Shown: positions 12,001 through 24,190, counted from the stretch's first letter. The stretch: DNA of 64,000 bases from Rhabditoides inermis (GCA_963966185.1 CAWZYM010000342.1:241001-305000), one strand, 5' to 3'. Numbers and translations: made by a program. Notes: generated by a model not told the origin, from the sequence alone.

Positions 12001-14560
12001 CTTACCACGCTTACCACGCTTACCACGCTTACCACGCTTACCACGCTTACCACGCTTACCACGCTTACCACGCTTACCACGCTTACCACGCTTACCACGC
12101 TTACCACGCTTACCACGCTTACCACGCTTACCACGCTTACCACGCTTACCACGCTTCAGGAATTAACCTTGCCAGGAATTTTCCTGGTCAGGAATTAACT
12201 TTGCCAGGAAATTTCCTGTTCAAGAATTTTCTTGGTCAGGAACTAACCTTGCCAAGAATTTTCCTTGTCAGGAATTTTCCTGGTCAAGAATTAACCGCTC
12301 ACCACGCTTACCACGCTTACCACGCTTACCACGCTTACCACGCTTACCACGCTTACCACGTTTACCACGCTTACCACGCTTACCACGCTTCAGGAATTAA
12401 CCTTGCCAGGAATTTTCCTGGTCTGGAAATAACCTTGCCAGGAATTTTCCTTGTCAGGAATTTTCCTGGTCAGGAATTTACCTTGCCAGGAATTTTCCTG
12501 TTCGGGAATTTTCTTAGTCAGGAAACGCTTACCACGCTTACCACGCTTACCACGTCAGGAATTTTCCTAGTCAGGAATTTACCTTGCCAGGAATTTTTCT
12601 GTTCGGGAATTTTCTTGGTCAGGAAATAACCTTGCCAGGAATTTTCCTTGTCAGGAATTTTCCTGGTCAAAAATTTTCTTTTCAGGAATTTTCCTGGTTA
12701 GGAATTTTCCTGGTCAGGAATTAACCTTGCCAGAAATTTTTCTGGTCAGGAATTGCTTACCACGCTTACCACGCTTACCACGCTTACCACGCTTACCACG
12801 CTTACCACGCTTACCACGCTTACCACGCTTACCACGCTTACCACGCTTACCACGCTTACCAAGCTCACCACGCTCACCACGCTTACCACGCTTACCACGC
12901 TTACCACGCTTACCACGCTTACCACGCTTACCACGCTTACCACGCTTACCACGCTTACCACGCTTACCACGATTACCACGCTTACCACGCTTACCACGCT
13001 TACCACGCTTACCACGCTTACCACGCTTACCACGCTTACCACGCTTACCACGCTTACCACGCTTACCACGCTTACCACGCTTACCACGCTTACCACGCTT
13101 ACCACGCTTACCACGCTTACCACGCTTACCACGCTTACCACGCTTACCACGCTTACCACGCTTACCACGCTTACCACGCTTACCACGCTTACCACGCTTA
13201 CCACGCTTACCACGCTTACCACGCTTACCACGCTTACCACGCTTACCACGCTTACCACGCTTACCACGCTTACCACGCTTACCACGCTTACCACGCTTAC
13301 CACGCTTACCACGCTTACCACGCTTACCACGCTTACCACGCTTACCACGCTTACCACGCTTACCACGCTTACCACGCTTACCACGCTTACCACGCTTACC
13401 ACGCTTACCACGCTTACCACGCTTACCACGCTTACCACGCTTACCACGCTTACCACGCTTACCACGCTTACCACGCTTACCACGCTTACCACGCTCACCA
13501 CGCTTACCACGCTTCAGGAATTAACCTTGCCAGGAATTTTCCTGGTCTGGAAATAACCTTGCCAGGAATTTTCCTTGTCAGGAATTTTCCTGGTCAGGAA
13601 TTAACTTTGCCAGGAATTTTCCTGTTCAGGAATTTTCTTGGTCAGGAACTACGCTTACCACGCTTACCTTCCTTCTTCCGAAATTTTCCTGGCCAGGATT
13701 TTTTATCAACCTTGCCAGGATTTTTTCTGGTCAGGAATTTTCCTGGTCAGGAAATCACTTTGCCAGAAATTTTCCTGGCCAGGAATTTTCCTGGTCAGAA
13801 ATTAACCTTGCCAGGAATTTTCCTGGTCAGGAATTTTCCTTGTCAAGAATCAACCTTGCCAGGAATTTTTCTGGTCAGGAATTTTCCTGGTCAGGAAATC
13901 ACTTTGCCAGAAATTTTCCTGGCCAGGAATTTTCCTGGTCAGAAATTAACCTTGCCAGGAATTTTCCTCGTCAGGAATTGTCAGGAATTAACCTTGCCAG
14001 GAATTTTCCTGGTCAGGAATTAACCTTGCCAGGAATTTTCCTGGTCAGGAATTTTTCTGGTCAGGAATTCACCTTGCCAAGAATTTTTCTTGTCAGGAAT
14101 TAACATTGCCAGGAATTTTCCTTGTCAAGAATGAACCGCTTACCACGCTTACCACGCTTACCACGCTTACCACGCTTACCACGCTTACCACGTTTACCAC
14201 GCTTACCACGCCACCCAAAACAGAAACTGACTATCAAAAACATATGCTGGCCATCAAAAACAGCTTACCACGCCTAAAACGCTTACCACGCTTACCACGC
14301 TTACCACGCTTACCACGCTTCAGGAATTAACCTTGCCAGGAATTTTCCTTGTCAGGAATTTTCCTGGTCAGGAGTTAACCTTGCCAAGAATTTTCCTGGT
14401 CAGGAATTTTATTGGTCAGGAATTAACCTTTCCAGGAAATTTTCTGGTCAGGAATTTTCCTGGCCAGGAATTTTCTTGGTCAGGAATTTTCCTGCCAGGA
14501 ATTTCCCTGGTCAGGAAATAACCTTGCCAGGAATTTCCCTGGTCAGGAAATTTCTGGCAA
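9078..14560. repeat. Interleaved minisatellites: 9-bp GCTTACCAC and 32-bp AGGAATTTTCCTGGTC family
   Basis: Long runs of the 9-mer TTACCACGC (for example 9770-10047, 10450-11103, 11740-12155, 12750-13513) alternate with arrays built from AGGAATTTTCCTGGTC and AGGAATTAACCTTGCC. The core AGGAATTTTCCT is itself an inverted repeat. A block of about 400 bases at 9365-9790 recurs at about 10050-10470 with the same variants, so the array also grew by segmental duplication. The very long open frames (up to 688 residues of Leu-Pro-Arg, Leu-Thr-Thr or Gly-Lys-Arg) come from the 9-base period. About 14200-14275 holds a short unique insert. Confidence 0.95.
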
Positions 14561-14562
14561 GG

Positions 14563-14855
14563 TAGTCGATTACGATAAACATTACATTACATGACAACAC
14601 AATCATCATGATATGAAGCATACAGTAGTGACTAAGATGCTATATACATAATAAGCTAATGCCGGGGAAAGACAGGTAGGGTGACGGGGTTAGTTTAGTG
14701 ATGGAAGACGATACTTGATCGATAATCATAGCTGCTTCCACATGATAATACTCTCCGCCGCCTCACTGGTTTCTCGGGGAGAATTCTTGTCGATGACAAA
14801 ACATTTAGCGGCGGCGGGACAAAATGAGGACCGCACGCAGCGGGAAAAAGAAGAA
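14563..14855 (+). mobile_element. Dispersed repeat family with GAAGAA tail, copy 2
   Basis: Matches 59445-59830 over almost its whole length, including ATGACAACACAATCAT, GCCGGGGAAAGACAGG, GAAGACGATACTTGATCGAT and the GAAGAAGAAG tail. It lacks the CCTGGACCATTAGA block that the other two copies keep. Confidence 0.75.
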
Positions 14856-15515
14856 GAAGTATATGCGGATGATTGTAAGATGTACATTTCAGATGATGTA
14901 CCTGATTATGATAAACGACTAGCAAGTGATGTGATAAGAGTGTCTGATTGGTTGAGAATCGCTTAATGAATTCGAATCTTTCGAAGTGCACTGTAATGCA
15001 TTTTGGAAAATCGATTGCTCAGATACATTATTCTGTTTGTGGACAACAGTTGGAATCAGTACGTTCTATAAAAGATTTGAATTTCCAATTTCCTTATGAT
15101 CTTACCCCAGAAGCTCATATAAGAAAACAAGTTAGAAAAACTTCATTATCATCAACGTTAGTTAGAAAGTTATACATCTATGACTTACCTTCACCCTAAA
15201 ACAGACTATAAACATAGGTTGGAAAATCTAGGGTTAGAAACATTGTAAAACTCTTGATGATTGATCTTTCTTTGGCACATGCATATATTCATGGACATAT
15301 CTTTTTACACCCAATACCACTAACATTGTCTAGCACAACTCATACACGATAACTTCGGGGTCATTCATGATCGTTTGTATGCTCGTGTTCGCATTGGTAT
15401 CCGACAATTTCATTGATCTTTCTCGCATATTTTGTCGTGTTGTATTGTTGCGTGTACGTTATCTGTTTGCCAGTTATGAATACGCAACCTTATCACTGTT
15501 AATTAACTGTGATTG
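14856..15515 (+). pseudogene. LINE reverse-transcriptase fragment (YADD)
   Basis: Directly after the purine tail of the previous repeat the frame reads VYADDCKMYISDD, the catalytic YADD box of a LINE reverse transcriptase. It continues with NSNLSKCTVMHFGK, ESVRSIKDL and LTPEAHIRKQVRK, all typical of the region behind that box. Frameshifts and stops break it into short pieces. The tail from about 15107 onward recurs at 35647, so the boundary of the large 15-24 kb duplication falls inside this LINE. Confidence 0.75.
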
Positions 15516-15532
15516 CAGTTCCGGTTCGTTGC

Positions 15533-16140
15533 ATGCTGATTGGAGCTGCGCCGCCCGGCCGTGGAGCGCGAGCAGTGCGCCCTCCGTGCACCCGTCGCTC
15601 TTCCCTTTTTCACGCAGTGCGCAAGTGAGTGTTTCGGTGTGTAACGTTCAGTTCGATGAATATGTATGATGTTGTAGTTTTGTCTTTCGACGCTTGATGT
15701 TTGATCTGTTCAATTTCAGCTTATATTACTGTTTGGCCGCTAACCGAGCCGGCCTGCTTCTCAATCTTCAACCGCTCATCTCCTATCACGTGAGTATGAC
15801 GTTATGTTTATGTGTTCATGAGTACACGAGCTGTTCAGATTGCGCCGTCGAGATGTTCGCTAAGAGCCTCAAGAGCCTCAAGATCGCCGAGATCGCTCGG
15901 GCACACTACCGCGCGCCTCCGCTGTCAAAGAATATCGGTGTATGAATAATAATAATAGTATATTGATCACTGATACTGATATGCTTTATCTGTGACTCTC
16001 TGATCTTTCACTCTCTCGTATGCACATATAAGGCGCTCCGGTACGCTCCGCGTGCAAAATTAGGAAAAGTTCTTCTTTCAGAAGAAGTAGTTTTGGAGCA
16101 TTCTGGCGCGCGGGGACATCTAAATAATACGGACGATTGA
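15533..16140 (+). CDS. Small four-exon gene of unknown function, copy 1
   Basis: Not recognised. Exons 15533-15624, 15720-15789, 15839-15937 and 16033-16140 join in phase at four good splice pairs and give about 122 residues, beginning MLIGAAPPGRGARAVRPP and rich in Arg and Ser in the middle. The paralogue at 36067-36742 is longer: its last exon continues into IERRVGGWLPWYD, a tail also found at the C-terminus of the ionotropic-receptor gene. Here a small insertion shifts the frame and stops the protein at 16140, although the WLPWYD sequence is still present downstream (about 16160). Some substitutions between copies are synonymous in this frame, which mildly supports coding. Confidence 0.4.
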
Positions 16141-16373
16141 GCAGAGAGCTGGCAAATGGCTGCCGTGGTACGACAAATCATCGAAATATTCGGTAGTGAA
16201 CCATTTACAAGATCATAGCCAAACTTTATTATAAAAATAAACAGAGTATTTTTTTGTGTTCAGAGCATTTTTTAATACTGTGTCATAAGAGTTATTAAAT
16301 GTAAGTTATAAATTCGACATGTTTGCATTTTTTGAACAGTTATGGTAGAAAAGAGATGTTAGTAGTAAGTGGA

Positions 16374-17959
16374 TTAGAATCGGCCTAGAGAAGCGAAGCT
16401 GGCGAGAATGGCCTTCTTGTCCCTCGAAGTTGCACGAGTAGCCTGCGACTGAAATGAAATATGTAATTTGAATGTTGTGCAGCAAGCTTGTTGAATACAT
16501 TCATAAGATTGATAAAAAATTACCTCGTACTGATCCTTGTCATGGATTTTTGTGGAGATGATCCAATTGAGATCAACCTAGAATGATTATAATAGTTTAT
16601 GCGACCACTTATCAGTCATCATTATTTCGAGAAGCATTAGACAAATACATATTGATAGCACTGTAAATAAAAACAAATAGCATGAAACTACTCACATCGC
16701 AGTCGCACTCTGCTCCCATCATCACATTAATCAGTTTTCTGTAATCAGGCGCCTCTTTCGGATTCATTTCGTATATCATTCTAAACAGATTATCCCCTAC
16801 ATATATGAAACTCTAGAAAAAAACTTGATGAGATGAAGCATAGCGATCGGGAGGCCGTTGTTCCACATCGAATGCGAGTCTGGAAGTGATTTCATAACAA
16901 TGATGTCATTATATACTGCTTACAGTTTCCCTTCATAAGATTGCTTTTGCCATGAACAACCTCTTCCGAATTGACATTTCCCTTCCACGGCAGCTTTTGG
17001 AACATCTGAACAACATTTTTTTTTTCGCGAAATGTTAATGCAACTAACCTCAATACTCATGTAAAGCCAGGATTCGATGTCGTCGTAAGGAAACTGCTTC
17101 CTCAATTCATGGGCTGCCCGAGGGGCATATCTGATAATTCAAAGTGATATAACTTGAATATGTAATAGTTACAGGTTGCTTACCGCATAGTACCAATCAG
17201 TCCCTTTTCTTTGCCTCTGTAAACTGCAATGTTTCCTTCTCGATCAATGCTACGCTGGGCCATTCCAAAGTCGAGAATAAACACAACTTTTTCGTTTTTT
17301 TTCCCACCAATCGCAAAGTTTCCAGGTTTGATATCTCTGAGAATTCATCATGATAAAATGTTCATGAAGACACTAGTTAACCTGTGAATGAATCCACATC
17401 TGTGCAACTGATGGATTGCGTTGAAAGACTGGATAGAGATATACATAGCCGAGAATGAGCTGAAATAAACTAGTGAACGTTTTTGTAAAAGAATATGCAT
17501 ATACTTGAGTTTCTTAGAAACATGCTGTTGGATAGTGCTGAGAGATTTGCCGACCAGACTCATAACCAAGAAATCGAAGCTCGAAGTTCGGCCTGAGCAA
17601 CTTTCGGTGTTATTCAAACTAAGCGAATCTCACCTTTGTCAATGTACTGAACAATCTGGTTTCTGTTTTCGGGCGCATTTGATGAGACATCCATCAAAAC
17701 ATAGATTTCCGTCTAGAATTAAAAAAAAAGTATTATGGTAAATATGTAATCATACAGTGAGTGATGAACATGTGATTCCGCGTTTCTCTGTCTTTATTGC
17801 ATATTTCACTTCATGTTCATATTCTTTGGTTGCTGTATTCATTTTCGGGTCTTGTTTCTCTTTAGTTGCTTGATACACCTCTCCGTAGGTGCCTGCTCCC
17901 AACAGTTTCCCAAGTAGATACTCATCATTGCAGCCATTCAGATACGTTCCAGACAATTT
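16374..17959 (-). other. CK1-like Ser/Thr kinase domain of the fusion gene
   Basis: Exons 17756-17959, 17634-17712, 17505-17592, 17382-17459, 17184-17336, 17049-17130, 16924-17005, 16825-16879, 16696-16780, 16524-16577 and 16374-16448. All catalytic marks are present: glycine loop LLGAGTYGEV, lysine in YAIKTE (about residue 1153), HRDIKPGNF (Asp about 1248), LDFG (Asp about 1269), IGTMRYAPRAAHE and FPYDDIESWLY. RDIKPGNF and the DDxES motif are typical of the worm-expanded CK1/TTBK-like group. PDYRKL near the end is the usual closing motif. The intron at 16781-16824 is resolved by an acceptor at TGTTTAG; other choices give stops. The product ends with SLGRF. A basic linker (exon 18006-18218) joins it to the PTP domain. 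Confidence 0.88.
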
Positions 17960-20900
17960 CTAAACATCTAGGTGAGACAAACAGATCAAAACATCTATTG
18001 TATACCCTCTCTTTTTGCGATGACGATTCCTTCCTCTTTTTGCCCTTCTTGTCTTTTGCGTTTTGGAATTCCATGTAGTTCATTGCCGTTTCCACCCTTC
18101 TTTTCATTAGAGCAGTGTAGTCTTCCGATGCCGCTGCAGCCTTTATTTTCTCCACAAACGACGTCTTTCTATCCTTTATGTAGTTGTAGATTTTTGACAC
18201 TTCGCCATAGGTGAGATTCTGCAACGGTTAGTGAAAAGATATTTCAAATTAGTTTTTTTTTATACCATGATATGAAACTGGAAGAAGCAAATGTAAGTGA
18301 AATAGTACTGCCACTTGTCAGTGTAGCTGTTGGCTCGGAATCGACGCATCATCTACAAAACAAGTGATTAAATTGTAAGTAACAACAACACCTGAATAAG
18401 ATCGAAAGACCCGGGATTCGGATCAGAGTCGACCATTCCCATGAGAACATCCATTCCTAAAAGATATTTTTCTATAAGAAGAAAAAAACAGTGGTTATCA
18501 TACCGACAAATGCAGCGCTCCTTCCAAGTCCGTCAGCGCAGTGGACGACCACTGGCTCGTCCGTGTGTCCAATGTTTTCGTATATCGTTTTCATCACTTG
18601 TGCCATTTCTTCAGGGTTTTCAGGGGCGAGGCAGTCTTGCCAGCCGGTGTATTGGATCAATTCAACTTTCTTTGTCACGTATCCACTAAATGCTTGATAA
18701 ATGTTCACTGTTTGAGTATTCTACTTTTGTTTGTTATGACTCACTCAGAAACTGAGAAAACAAGGTGCTTCACATTTTTGATGACAGACTTTTTCACAGA
18801 GGTACATTTGATCTATAATAAGTAATGTATTAGAAAACATAAATTGTTGTGATCATACCTTGTATTTGGCGAATTGGTTTTCAAATACACGGTGAGTCTT
18901 TTCGTTCCAATATTCGAAACACTTTTCAACAGACTGTCCTTTCTCTTTTTCAACAAAATCGCATAGCATGACAATTGCTTTGCAGTTGTATCGAAAGACC
19001 ACATGCCAAAAGTCGATGGCAGTGTCAGCGGTTGGAGCAGCGGTCATTATGTATCTGAGTTGTTTAATTGAATATGTTTACTTCTGATAACAAAAATACT
19101 TGTGTGCAAGTCCCAATGGAATGACCCAATTCCCGTTGAAGTAGTTCGGTTCTCCCGACCAGCCCAAATTGACCGTAGTCAAATTATCAGTTGCTTCTTT
19201 CGACTCCTGCACATCAATCATATTTGACGTCGATGCTTTGCTTCCCGATGTCTTCTCTTTAGATTTATCAGTCACGAACTGTCTCAGAAATTCCTTATAG
19301 GCTTTTCGAGGATCGATTCCAATGCAATCCTGAATCTCAAATTTACAACGGATACAAATTAAACACTTGCCAGTGAAATTCCTACGCTATTTCCAAACTT
19401 CTTCTGATTGTTGCAGTTCAACTCGCGCTTAATTTTGATGAATGAGTCAGTATTGAGCAACCAACATACCTTTGATTCGACTTCAGATCTCAATCTCACT
19501 GGTCGTAGAATTCTGAGGCGGCCTATCAGAACAATCACCAACCCGATCAACCAAATCGTTCCATTGTTAAGGTCTGGATGTTTATTTTGCAATTTGTTTT
19601 CTTTATGAAATATAACTCACACATTGTCAGAGCAACTAGATAGAATGGCTTGACTTGATTACAGATTCGAGTGACAATATTAGAGTATATGATTGCCATC
19701 TGACAATCTTTCGGCATTTTATTCATGAGAGCAGTCTATGAAATGAAATACAGATTAAAAAAAGATAATGTAAAAACGTGAAACCTTGATTGAAGTCGTG
19801 CTGCTGTTTATCGGAGCTAAGAGTGAAGATATGCCAGGATCACGCATTGTTTTTTTCAAATTGTTTTCGAGGTCATCAAATGCAGATAAATTTTTGTTCG
19901 AAGGTTCACCAATACCACTCCATTCTTCCTAAACAATGTTTTAATGCATTACTTAACAGAAACTATCAACCTTGAATGTGTTGATAGTTAATATGAGTCC
20001 TTTCAATTTGTTGGCAATTACGTCATCGTTTTCCAAGTGAAAACATTTGATTGATTCTGTCGTTTTTCCCGTTGATTTCAAAGTGCAGTTTCTGAGAGTA
20101 TCGTTGACCTTTCGATCAAAGTCTATGTAATGCTTTTTGAAATTCTTAAAATATATATTGGTTAGTGTGTATTTAAACATAATATGTTCATACCATAAGT
20201 CCAGGAAGAATATCAGATGCATGTTTGATGGACAAATCTCGAACCGAATCTTCTGTTGTTGAAAGTTGGTCGCGAATATCTTCAAAATATCTCTCAATAA
20301 GTAATAAGTTGTTATATCTCAATACTACAACCTTGCAATGCCTGGTCTGTATACTTCTCAAAGAAAACATGACCATTCCTTTCATTGCATTCGTGTATAT
20401 TTCTAAATACTCTCTCATAAAATATATGGATGAGAGTCAACGTACAAAAAGTTTCGATGCAGAAATGACCCGTTCAAACTTGCAGTCACATTCCAAATAG
20501 TTTGTCTATTTCTGTCAAAATGATCACATCCAAATTGTCGCACATTAGCAAATCGCAATATCGATCTGAAAAGTCATAACTGATTTTTCTAGAATACAAA
20601 AAATATATATAAAATAATTACGGTGTGTAGATAGTGGGAACCAGCATCAGAAGAAAAACAACGACCGAGCATATCAATATCATCTTAGAATTGACTGGAA
20701 AACAAACATTTTGTTTCAGTTTTCTTAGAAACGAAACATACGGGGTGCGAAGTAGAGTACAAGTGCGATTAGAAACGCAGTCAACTGTAAAACCATGATA
20801 GCAATTATCATTCCCTTAGCAGAACTGTTCGTGATTGTGTACTGTTTCTAAAAAGAGCACATTACGGATCAATGTGTTCGAAATATACTTCCAAATTGCG

Positions 20901-23900
20901 AAGAGTGAAGTTTTCGACTTCTCTGTCAATGTTGTACAATTCATTGAAAATCTGAAGAATCGTTTCGATAATTCTTATTGATGGTTGAAAGTTTTACCGG
21001 TTTCGAAAACATATCAATCGGTCGAAAGAATTTTGTTCGACGAATGTTCTCGCTGAATGATGCTTTATTGTGATCGAGAATGTTGTGAACGTTGTAGATA
21101 CTTTTCTAAATAGATCTTTTTTTTCTTTACATACAAACGCTTTTCACAAACGTTATCGTCTTGCGCTCTATCAGTGTATTCATAAAAACCGTCGAAAAAC
21201 GCTCTAGTTTCATTGACAGCTTTCATGACAATAGGATTACTTTTGATGTACGTGTCAAGCTAAAACGAGTGTTGTTGGATGCAGTAGATAAAAAAAAACC
21301 TTTAGATCAATATCAATCAAGATAATTTTCGTTCGTAATGACTTGAAGTGTTCGACAAGTTTGTTCTAGGAAAAAGGAAGATTTTTCATAATCTTGATTT
21401 ACAAATACCGCCATTTCCTGGGGGTGAGTGTCGCTCAAAACTTTTGCGTTCACAGCTTCCAACTATTTTTCTCAATTAGGGATATGAATGTATCTCAACT
21501 GTTACCTGATTATCGATGACTTCGTTCAGTCCAGCTATCATATTAGCTTTAGGGTTCTCCACTGAATTTCGAATGCCACACATGAATTCATACATTTCGT
21601 AGTAGATGTCTGAATCGAATACTATCAGAAAGACTTTTCGTGAACAAACTTTTGATCTGACTATTGATGTTTTCGGGAAGACTAGCGGTGATTTTGTTGT
21701 GCGTTTGAAAGAAAGAACTGACGAACAAAACCGATAAAACTATGCAAGCCAACGTAACGATCGATATCATGACAATTGCCATCTGAAACATATGTAATTG
21801 ATCAAAAATACGATGACACATAAGTACCTTCAGACAAAATATTTGCTTCGAAGTATCCTTTGGAAGTGATGGAATGATAACCGTCTCATCACTCGAAACA
21901 TAAGAAACTGTCCTCGTCGACTAAGTAGTTTGTAGAGATTTCAATATTTACGAATTACTCAACCTGAACACCTGTCTTCTTCTTTGTGAGGAAAAATATG
22001 TATACAATAACTGAAATTGCACTAATACCAGATAACACACCAAACATGACCGGAAGTGTAGAGTTTTGCTGGAATCAAATGGTTTTCGATGATTTGCTTA
22101 TTCTCCACATACCGGAATGTTTTCTTCAATTTCACGAATCAAAACATCAAACGAAGTTTCATTGGTGATACCAAATGCGTACTAAGCGTTGTAGTTAGAT
22201 AACTAGATTAGATAACTAATCACCTCCAACACTCCTTTGATCGTCTCCTCAGAAGGCTTGGGGAATGTATTCGTGTCGGGAGCCAGTAAATCCGCCGCCG
22301 TTGCCATGATTCGATCCTGCCACTCCGTACTCTTCCGAACATCAGACACCGGATACACCATGCGCGAGTAGTTGGAACAGTCTGAAAAGGTCAACGATAC
22401 ATTAAAGTTTTTGAATTTTCGATTGTTTTTAGATATGTAGTTTATGAGGACCAGCAATGAATTTGGGGGCGAGAAATGACGCAGACAGAGGGACGAATTA
22501 TGTAAATGCGCCTCAATCCCCGGAGTGCAATCAAAAAGTATGAAACTACGGTGCAAAAACAAAATGACAATTGTGTTTTCCGAGAGTTGTAGAGAGGGTC
22601 GAGGACTGACTGCTGACAAAGTTTGAGCTGTTTTCGACAACCCACTGTGAAGTTATTTAGCGAAGTAAGTGTGTTGCGCAAAGGGAGAACTCCTATTCAA
22701 CAACATACTATACGCTGAGTAGAAACTCAAATAAGTCTCTATAGGTAACCTAACAACAATGGTACTTGATATTGTTAAATTCCGTCACTAGAATTCGAGA
22801 TATGACTCTCATGTAATTCGCATTTTCTCAAGTTTCTGTCTTTTAGAAAACGTTATTCAAAATCTGTACTACTGTACCGAACGGACTCATTTTCAGATAA
22901 TTTCCAAAAAAAAAAATCACGTCACATTTCGGTCCACCGAAACCGGTCAGCCAATCTGGATGGTGCGCTTGAATTTCTTCGGTAAAACCGCCTCCGGAGT
23001 AAAAGCGACTAAGATTTTACCGGTTCTAACCGGTTTCTAGTCTGTTTTCACTTGAAATACACAGTTTAAGAAAGGTTCATAAGGTTTAAAATGATCAAAT
23101 GAGTGGTTCCTTGCGATTAGTTGCTACTCGCATTGCTGGACAGATTACTGGTGTCGAATTTTGATATCGATGGATATAAATTAAATATCGACTATTGTGT
23201 TTTTTTTTGTTAAATGGTTTCATAAGCAACGCAAATATCTTCCTTTCTGTTGTGAAGACGATCACGACCGCACCAAGATATGTATAAATGACTACCCCTA
23301 GATGCACCTACATAGCAGACTGCTGCAGTCATTAGAGTGAAGTCGCATAGATTAACACAATGATGTGCCCATCATTGTGTTAACCATTAACACAATGATG
23401 TGCCCTAGATTAACACAATGATGTGCCTTGCCCCATTATCATTTTCATGCTCTATTGATGGCGGACCATCCCTATGCCATATTAACCCGAATAAAAACTT
23501 GTCTTGACCCATCCTTTGAGTATGTTCTGTCTTACATCTGGTGAAATTTTTAAACACATGATCATGATCACATTGAAATCAGTTGTTATCAAAATAAAAC
23601 ATGGACCACTCACTCGCGGACTCAAGGCGCTTGATCTTGATCAATTTGGCTTTCGAGGTGTCGCCCAGAATCGAACGACACATCAGGAGAAGCAGCAACA
23701 GCCTGGAACAATTATGTTAATAAACAAAAACAACAACAAAACAACACATAATACGTGTTTTCTCCACTTTCATCACTGAGTCCAATACGATAAGTTTATG
23801 AGTTCCATTATCATAGTCGATATCACATCGATAACCACTCGAAAAAAAGGAAGTCAATATAGCAATCGTTTATCGATTCCAAGATCGCTAGTTCGATCTC

Positions 23901-24190
23901 TTTCGGTGAGACCATTTATGCGCAACCAAAGATGAAAGTGGACTGTTGTGTGGCAATCCACTCCAAAAGTCGTCAGCATGAGCGACGGACTCAAAACTCA
24001 AGAGTGGATTTAATAATCAAGAAGTCACCCTCCATATTCCTATGCTCACGACATCGTAATCCAAAACAACGCTATCTTGTTTTTGACTAGGGAGGACGAA
24101 ACAGCGCGGAACAATCTAGAACGACTTAATCGACCGCGAAATAGCCAGAAACCGGTGAAAATGGACTGACCGCCACGCGAGACGAGCCAT
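16374..24190 (-). CDS. Pentaspan membrane protein fused to PTP and CK1-like kinase domains
   Basis: Forty-one exons read on the minus strand join with every phase matching (4326 coding bases including stop, about 1441 residues). Order: signal peptide MARLAWRLLLLLMCRSILG, made by splicing a 20-base first exon to the second; ectodomain; five membrane segments (about residues 119-139, 179-203, 402-424, 430-447, 698-713); PTP domain (about 751-1026); basic linker; CK1-like kinase (about 1098-1441). The topology, with two extracellular loops of about 200-250 residues between spans 2/3 and 4/5, resembles prominin. Both catalytic domains would lie in the cytoplasm and could set opposing Tyr-dephosphorylation and Ser/Thr-phosphorylation signals. 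The tail-to-tail neighbour is the small gene at 15.5 kb. A broken paralogue lies at 36892-46732. The alternative is three adjacent genes, but no stop, start or poly-A break separates the parts. Domain exon lists are in the following entries. Confidence 0.8.
18266..19329 (-). other. Protein tyrosine phosphatase domain of the fusion gene
   Basis: Exons 19100-19329, 18859-19054, 18745-18812, 18504-18685, 18392-18456 and 18266-18352. The signature loop is VVVHCADGLGRSAAFVG: Cys about residue 964 and Arg about 970, spaced C-x5-R. The acid loop is YTGWQDC, so WPD has become WQD but the Asp (about 932) is kept. YIMTAAPTADTAIDFWHVVF matches the usual YIATQGP...DFW segment, and CFEYWN matches KCxxYWP. 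Two departures: no KNRY phosphotyrosine loop is visible near the start, and the Q-loop (normally QR..MVQT..QY) reads FRANSYTDKWQY, so the usual glutamines are missing. It may be active with unusual substrate handling, or it may mainly bind. Confidence 0.85.
19375..24190 (-). other. Five-span (prominin-like) module of the fusion gene
   Basis: Exons: 24171-24190, 23614-23702, 22224-22381, 22113-22181, 21964-22068, 21828-21920, 21650-21782, 21506-21609, 21409-21462, 21300-21365, 21152-21259, 20998-21105, 20889-20951, 20742-20847, 20622-20694, 20446-20565, 20332-20413, 20194-20292, 19971-20144, 19785-19928, 19621-19735, 19470-19573, 19375-19437. Membrane segments seen: VMFGVLSGISAISVIVYIFF, MAIVMISIVTLACIVLSVLF, MIIAIMVLQLTAFLIALVLY, ILICSVVVFLLMLVP and TIWLIGLVIVLIG. 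Spans 3 and 4 are almost contiguous, and the loop between spans 1 and 2 is about 39 residues. The outer loops hold sparse cysteines and NxS/T sites (NSS, NVT, NGS). The prominin comparison rests on topology only. Two frames are open in exon 20332-20413; I chose the one that fits both splice junctions. Confidence 0.7.
23335..23430. repeat. Short direct and inverted repeats ATTAACACAATGATGTGCC
   Basis: ATTAACACAATGATGTGCC occurs three times in direct order (about 23350, 23389, 23412), with one inverted partial copy (ATCATTGTGTTAA, 23370). It lies in the long 5' intron region of the fusion gene. Confidence 0.85.

Noticed and set aside
9079..13556. Open frames of up to 688 residues (Leu-Pro-Arg, Leu-Thr-Thr, Gly-Lys-Arg, His-Ala-Tyr)
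   Set aside because: The 9-base period keeps all frames open on both strands. Antifreeze- or collagen-like proteins are not supported.
16374..19329. PTP and kinase as separate genes next to a membrane-protein gene
   Set aside because: Every exon joins in phase across both domain borders in copy 1, and no stop, start or long spacer lies between them. Not excluded without transcripts.
20332..20413. Alternative frame of this exon (reads NGHVFFEKYTDQALQ)
   Set aside because: It has more synonymous differences between copies, but it leaves a one-base overhang that cannot join the next exon in frame. The chosen frame fits both junctions.
22442..22681. Upstream minus-strand frames beside the 22224-22381 exon as extra exons of the fusion gene
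   Set aside because: A good acceptor at 22382 defines the exon start, and the signal-peptide exon at 23614-23702 joins it in phase, so the frames in between are intronic.
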